Assembly: GCF_036785885.1 (NCBI RefSeq)
Contig: NC_092312.1
Span: 12,604,001-12,668,000, forward strand
Direction: 5' to 3'
DNA length: 64,000 nucleotides
DNA from: Coffea arabica
Lineage: Eukaryota > Streptophyta > Magnoliopsida > Gentianales > Rubiaceae
The position numbers and the translations under genes were made by a program. The notes under the pieces are model-generated. The model searched no databases and had not been told where the DNA came from. It saw only the letters and a program-made list of their open reading frames with translations. Positions 59,286 through 64,000 of the stretch are shown here, one piece after another (within the stretch, counting starts at the first letter, position 1; every line of letters starts with the position of its first letter).

Positions 59286-60968
59286 ATGACAACCAATAAT
59301 GCTATGTTTTTTGAAGGACATTCTGTTATTAGACCACCTGTGTTTAATGGGTCAAATTATATGAGTTGGAAAGAAAGAATGATTATCTTTTTGCAATCTA
59401 TTGATATCGAATTGTGGTTTATTATTAGTGAAGGTCCATATGATGCCTCTCTTATAGATGAAAATACTCATGCATCTAGACCGAAAACAAGAAGTGAACT
59501 GACTGCTGTGGATAGAGCTCATCTCACCTTAAATGCAAAAGCCATGAATGTGTTATATTGTGCATTAGACTCAAATGAATCTATTAGAGTCAAGGGTTGC
59601 AAGTCAGCTAAAGAAATTTGGGACAAACTGAAAGAAATTCATGAAGGTAGTGAGAATGTTAGAGAACAAAAGAAGTCCATTCTAGTTACAAAGTATGAAT
59701 CTTTCAAGATGGAACCTCATGAAAATGTTGATCAAATGTATTGTAGATTCAATGATCTCATTAAAGATTTAGAGGTGCTGGAAAAAGAATATTCTCTTGG
59801 TGAGAAAAATAGAAAAATCCTGAATGCCTTGTCCAATGATTGGGAAAATAAAGTGACTGCTATTGAGGAGGCTAGAGATTTGAATACTATGCCTATTGAA
59901 TCTCTTATTAACTCTCTTACCGCTTATGAGCTGAAACTTAAGACTAAGGTGCAAGAGGAAGAGGATGCAAAAGTGCGAAAGAATATTGCTCTAAAAGCCT
60001 CATAAGATGAAGATGATTCTGCCTCCCTAGATGAAGAAGATGTGGAAGGTGATGACAATGATATCGCTCTCATCACAAAAAGTTTCAAACGAATACTCAA
60101 CAAGAGTAGATTCAGAAATGGTGGATCTAGCAATTCATTCCCAAATCAGTTCAACAACTCGAGAAACAAAGGGAAGCTAGAGTTCAACAAAAAGCAAACT
60201 GATCAGTGCGTTGAATGCGGCCAACCTGGACACTATGCAAGTGACTGTCCAATGATGAAGAAAAAAGAAGGAAGAAAACCAAGAATAAACAAATTTCAAT
60301 TCACATGGAATGAATGCAATTCCGATGGTGAAATTGAAGAGGAAGATCAATCTGCTCAATTGGCTTTCATGGCCATTGGAGATGATGAGGTAACATCTTC
60401 TAACTCTCAATTTGAAAGTGATGATGAAGATGATGATGATCTTGAATATTTCATTATAAAATTGCATGATAGTTTGAAAGAATCTTATGTTAGAAACAAG
60501 GAGTTAAAACAGAAAATTAGTTTTTTGCTTCGAGATAATGCAAATCTTTTTCAACAAAATAAAAAGTTGAAAGCTGAAAATGATTACTTCAAAAAAAGTG
60601 AGACTGCTTTACACTTGGATCTTGATAGAAAAACAGGTTTTTGTGAAATGTTCAAAAGGGAACAAGATGATTTGAAAAGAAGAATGGATGATTTAAATGA
60701 GTTGCTTCAACATAAAAAACAGGACTGTTTTCAAAGTAATAAATCAAAAACTCATTTTAAGATAAATTCTGCTGCAAATGAGTTTGCTATCCATAGGAGA
60801 AGACAAGTAAGATTTATTAAACTTGTTCATATAAATAATTCCCTGATTATGTGTAATTTCTGTTGTCAAAAAGGTCATATGAAAAGTGATTGCTATGTGA
60901 GAAAGAATATAAAAAAAGGCATGAAATACATGTGGATAGTTAGGCATGATGCTAACTTTAACAAGTAG
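59286..60968 (+). CDS. Gag, unit 4, split by the shared in-frame TAA
   Basis: Stop at 60003-60005. It has Ala at the variable site (G at 59922), as in unit 1. Confidence 0.82.
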
Positions 60969-61424
60969 GAGATTTTGTTAATCATTGCAGTGATTCTTGT
61001 TCACAATATTCTTCTTTTGATATTTCTGATATTTTGATTTGAGTTTTCGCTGATATTTTTGAATACTACTGAATCTATATGATGTCAAAAAGGGAGAGAA
61101 AAGAACTATTCTGATCTAACGATGATTTGCTAATTTCTCAGTAATAAGTTGGTATGTTGGTATTGCTGAATTCTGCTATCATTTCTCTGTTTTTGTTTGA
61201 AATATTGGATTTTCTGTTATTGTTGTTGGATTATGGTTGCTGGTTATTACTCTCATCTTATGATGACAAAAAGGGGGAGAGATGGATGCAATGTGTAAGG
61301 GGGAGTTATTATGAGATTATGAGTTTGGCTCTTAAAAGTTTTGATTGCAATGATTGAGGGGGAGCTTATACTTATTTTTGTTTCTTTCCATCCATTGTTT
61401 TGTCATCATCAAAAAGGGGGAGAT

Positions 61425-62284
61425 TGTTGAGTTTGATCCCTATCTTTTGATGTTTACAAAACAAATGGATGATACTAATATTTCTTCAAGATATATTTTC
61501 AGTTATGAAATTATTTGATTCCATGAACAAGTGCAATTGGAAGAAGACAAAGTATGCTGAAGCTGTCGGACGCTCAAAAAGACTGCATCGGACGTCCGAC
61601 AACCATTGAGTATCTTCGGACGCAGAAAACCAGCCTATCGGACGTCCTAAGGAATTGAAGAAAAATTCTCAGTTTTACATCATACCTTCGGACGCAGAAA
61701 ACCAGCCTATCGGACGTCCGAAAGAATTGAAGAAAATTTCTCAAACTCACTGACTGCTGTCGGACGCATAAAACAGTGCTATCGGACGTCCGACACTACC
61801 AACGGCTAGTTGACTGTTCAGCTACTTTCTATCCGTTGGAAGCTTTAATGAGGCTCTTTCTTGGTCCTATATAAATAGTGGTTGGTCAGATACTTCAAAC
61901 AACTTTGGCACACTGAAGATACAAAAGATCTAGAGAGATTTTAGTGAGAAAATACTCCAAAAAGAATATTTGTAGTCTTAGTGGTGTGAGGTTCATTGTA
62001 AGCTTTTCATTTGTGAGTGAATCTTTCATGAGTGTAGCTCTGTGAGGGTTGTCCTGAGGGATAGTAAAACGTCCTGGCTTGACCGAGTGCTGCTTGGGGC
62101 AAGGAGGAGGTGAACATTCCTTTGTACACAAGAGTGATTGTAATTCATCAACTTGAAGTAGCTTGTTTCAATTAATCTACAAGCTCAAGAGGAGTTGGGT
62201 AGTTAATTGGTTTGCAATCCTTTCCTTTTTATTTACTTATTGTTTCGTTTATGATCTTTGCATTGGTTGTTTTTGGGCCTTACA
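61425..62284 (+). repeat. LTR 5
   Basis: 860 bp. A at 62116, as in LTR 2. Confidence 0.92.
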
Positions 62285-62340
62285 ATTGGTATCAGAGCTT
62301 GGTCTCCTTGAGATTAAGCTCAATCGGCTTTGGAGTAAAG

Positions 62341-64000
62341 ATGACAACCAATAATGCTATGTTTTTTGAAGGACATTCTGTTATTAGACCACCTGTGTTT
62401 AATGGGTCAAATTATATGAGTTGGAAAGAAAGAATGATTATCTTTTTGCAATCTATTGATATCGAATTGTGGTTTATTATTAGTGAAGGTCCATATGATG
62501 CCTCTCTTATAGATGAAAATACTCATGCATCTAGACCGAAAACAAGAAGTGAACTGACTGCTGTGGATAGAGCTCATCTCACCTTAAATGCAAAAGCCAT
62601 GAATGTGTTATATTGTGCATTAGACTCAAATGAATCTATTAGAGTCAAGGGTTGCAAGTCAGCTAAAGAAATTTGGGACAAACTGAAAGAAATTCATGAA
62701 GGTAGTGAGAATGTTAGAGAACAAAAGAAGTCCATTCTAGTTACAAAGTATGAATCTTTCAAGATGGAACCTCATGAAAATGTTGATCAAATGTATTGTA
62801 GATTCAATGATCTCATTAAAGATTTAGAGGTGCTGGAAAAAGAATATTCTCTTGGTGAGAAAAATAGAAAAATCCTGAATGCCTTGTCCAATGATTGGGA
62901 AAATAAAGTGACTGCTATTGAGGAGGCTAGAGATTTGAATACTATGCCTATTGAATCTCTTATTAACTCTCTTACCTCTTATGAGCTGAAACTTAAGACT
63001 AAGGTGCAAGAGGAAGAGGATGCAAAAGTGCGAAAGAATATTGCTCTAAAAGCCTCATAAGATGAAGATGATTCTGCCTCCCTAGATGAAGAAGATGTGG
63101 AAGGTGATGACAATGATATCGCTCTCATCACAAAAAGTTTCAAACGAATACTCAACAAGAGTAGATTCAGAAATGGTGGATCTAGCAATTCATTCCCAAA
63201 TCAGTTCAACAACTCGAGAAACAAAGGGAAGCTAGAGTTCAACAAAAAGCAAACTGATCAGTGCGTTGAATGCGGCCAACCTGGACACTATGCAAGTGAC
63301 TGTCCAATGATGAAGAAAAAAGAAGGAAGAAAACCAAGAATAAACAAATTTCAATTCACATGGAATGAATGCAATTCCGATGGTGAAATTGAAGAGGAAG
63401 ATCAATCTGCTCAATTGGCTTTCATGGCCATTGGAGATGATGAGGTAACATCTTCTAACTCTCAATTTGAAAGTGATGATGAAGATGATGATGATCTTGA
63501 ATATTTCATTATAAAATTGCATGATAGTTTGAAAGAATCTTATGTTAGAAACAAGGAGTTAAAACAGAAAATTAGTTTTTTGCTTCGAGATAATGCAAAT
63601 CTTTTTCAACAAAATAAAAAGTTGAAAGCTGAAAATGATTACTTCAAAAAAAGTGAGACTGCTTTACACTTGGATCTTGATAGAAAAACAGGTTTTTGTG
63701 AAATGTTCAAAAGGGAACAAGATGATTTGAAAAGAAGAATGGATGATTTAAATGAGTTGCTTCAACATAAAAAACAGGACTGTTTTCAAAGTAATAAATC
63801 AAAAACTCATTTTAAGATAAATTCTGCTGCAAATGAGTTTGCTATCCATAGGAGAAGACAAGTAAGATTTATTAAACTTGTTCATATAAATAATTCCCTG
63901 ATTATGTGTAATTTCTGTTGTCAAAAAGGTCATATGAAAAGTGATTGCTATGTGAGAAAGAATATAAAAAAAGGCATGAAATACATGTGGATAGTTAGGC
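62341..64000 (+). CDS. Gag, unit 5, split by TAA and cut by window end
   Basis: Stop at 63058-63060. It has Ser at the variable site (T at 62977), as in unit 2. The second zinc knuckle is present and the last 23 bases of the frame lie beyond the window. Confidence 0.8.

Larger units (their letters stand above)
49205..64000 (+). mobile_element. Tandem array of a gag-only, Sirevirus-like Copia element (TR-GAG type), runs off window
   Basis: Units of LTR (860 bp), PBS, gag region and PPT (2195 bp) follow head to tail with shared LTRs. LTRs start at 49205, 52260, 55315, 58370 and 61425, exactly 3055 bp apart, so there is no net length change across four periods. Four internal regions are complete and the fifth is cut at 64000. 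The PBS matches initiator-Met tRNA priming. No aspartic protease, integrase, reverse transcriptase or RNase H is encoded, so the element is non-autonomous. LTRs with CG-rich palindromes and several PPT-like motifs before the 3' LTR are known marks of the Sirevirus branch of Copia. Gag-only terminal-repeat elements have been described in plants as TR-GAG. The left flank is TATAC; the right target duplication lies outside the window. Confidence 0.9.

Noticed and set aside
49205..64000. Array dismissed as a pure assembly artefact
   Set aside because: Units differ at consistent single bases and LTR 1 has private variants, so they are not one unit copied by software; exact copy number remains unproven.

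Overview
Organism: this is nuclear DNA of a flowering plant, most likely a eudicot. It is AT-rich, has GT-AG introns, plant gene families (a UGT79/91-type glycosyltransferase, a cytosolic sulfotransferase relic, a PP28/PDAP1-type phosphoprotein, papain-like and cystatin-like genes) and dense plant transposons (Copia/Sirevirus-type LTR, LINE, Helitron, hAT, MULE-like). No rRNA, tRNA, CRISPR or organellar sequence was seen. Gag-only terminal-repeat elements (TR-GAG) were described partly from coffee, so an asterid is a reasonable but unproven guess. LAYOUT. 1-2.4 kb: a sulfotransferase truncated at both ends, preceded by partial copies of its own 5' head and flanked by repeated Helitron-like termini. 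2.4-7.4 kb: gene-poor, with a hAT MITE inside an older inverted-repeat element. 8.1-12.7 kb: an eight-exon minus-strand gene for a 160-residue PP28/PDAP1-type protein, the best gene model here. 13.8-15.8 kb: a short Helitron and an RNase H relic. 17.3-18.6 kb: an intact single-exon UDP-glycosyltransferase, minus strand. 19.4-31 kb: duplicated debris holding an intact three-exon cystatin-like gene (24.7-25.6 kb), a degenerate cystatin exon next to a UGT scrap, a MULE-like MITE with perfect 9-bp target duplication, and an internally deleted LINE. 33.8-35.4 kb: a papain-like cysteine protease gene without a prodomain. 35.8-39.7 kb: a Helitron filled with AT-rich tandem repeats. 39.7-46.1 kb: second copies of the blocks seen at 20.7-27.9 kb, including a second intact cystatin-like gene, plus a small membrane-protein gene split by a hAT MITE. 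48.5-49.2 kb: a decayed second copy of the protease gene. 49.2-64.0 kb: the most striking feature, a head-to-tail array of a gag-only LTR retrotransposon with five LTRs, four complete internal regions and a fifth cut by the window end, every unit exactly 3055 bp. HOW THE PARTS RELATE. Cystatin-like (putative inhibitor) and papain-like (protease) sequences alternate and were duplicated in the same neighbourhood. Whether they act together is unknown. The retrotransposon array lies in the decayed protease copy and consists of [LTR-PBS-gag-PPT] units sharing LTRs. It has no protease, integrase or reverse transcriptase, so any movement must have used enzymes supplied in trans. All units share one in-frame stop in gag, and the few variants among units follow an A-B-C-A-B order, pointing to duplication of multimers.
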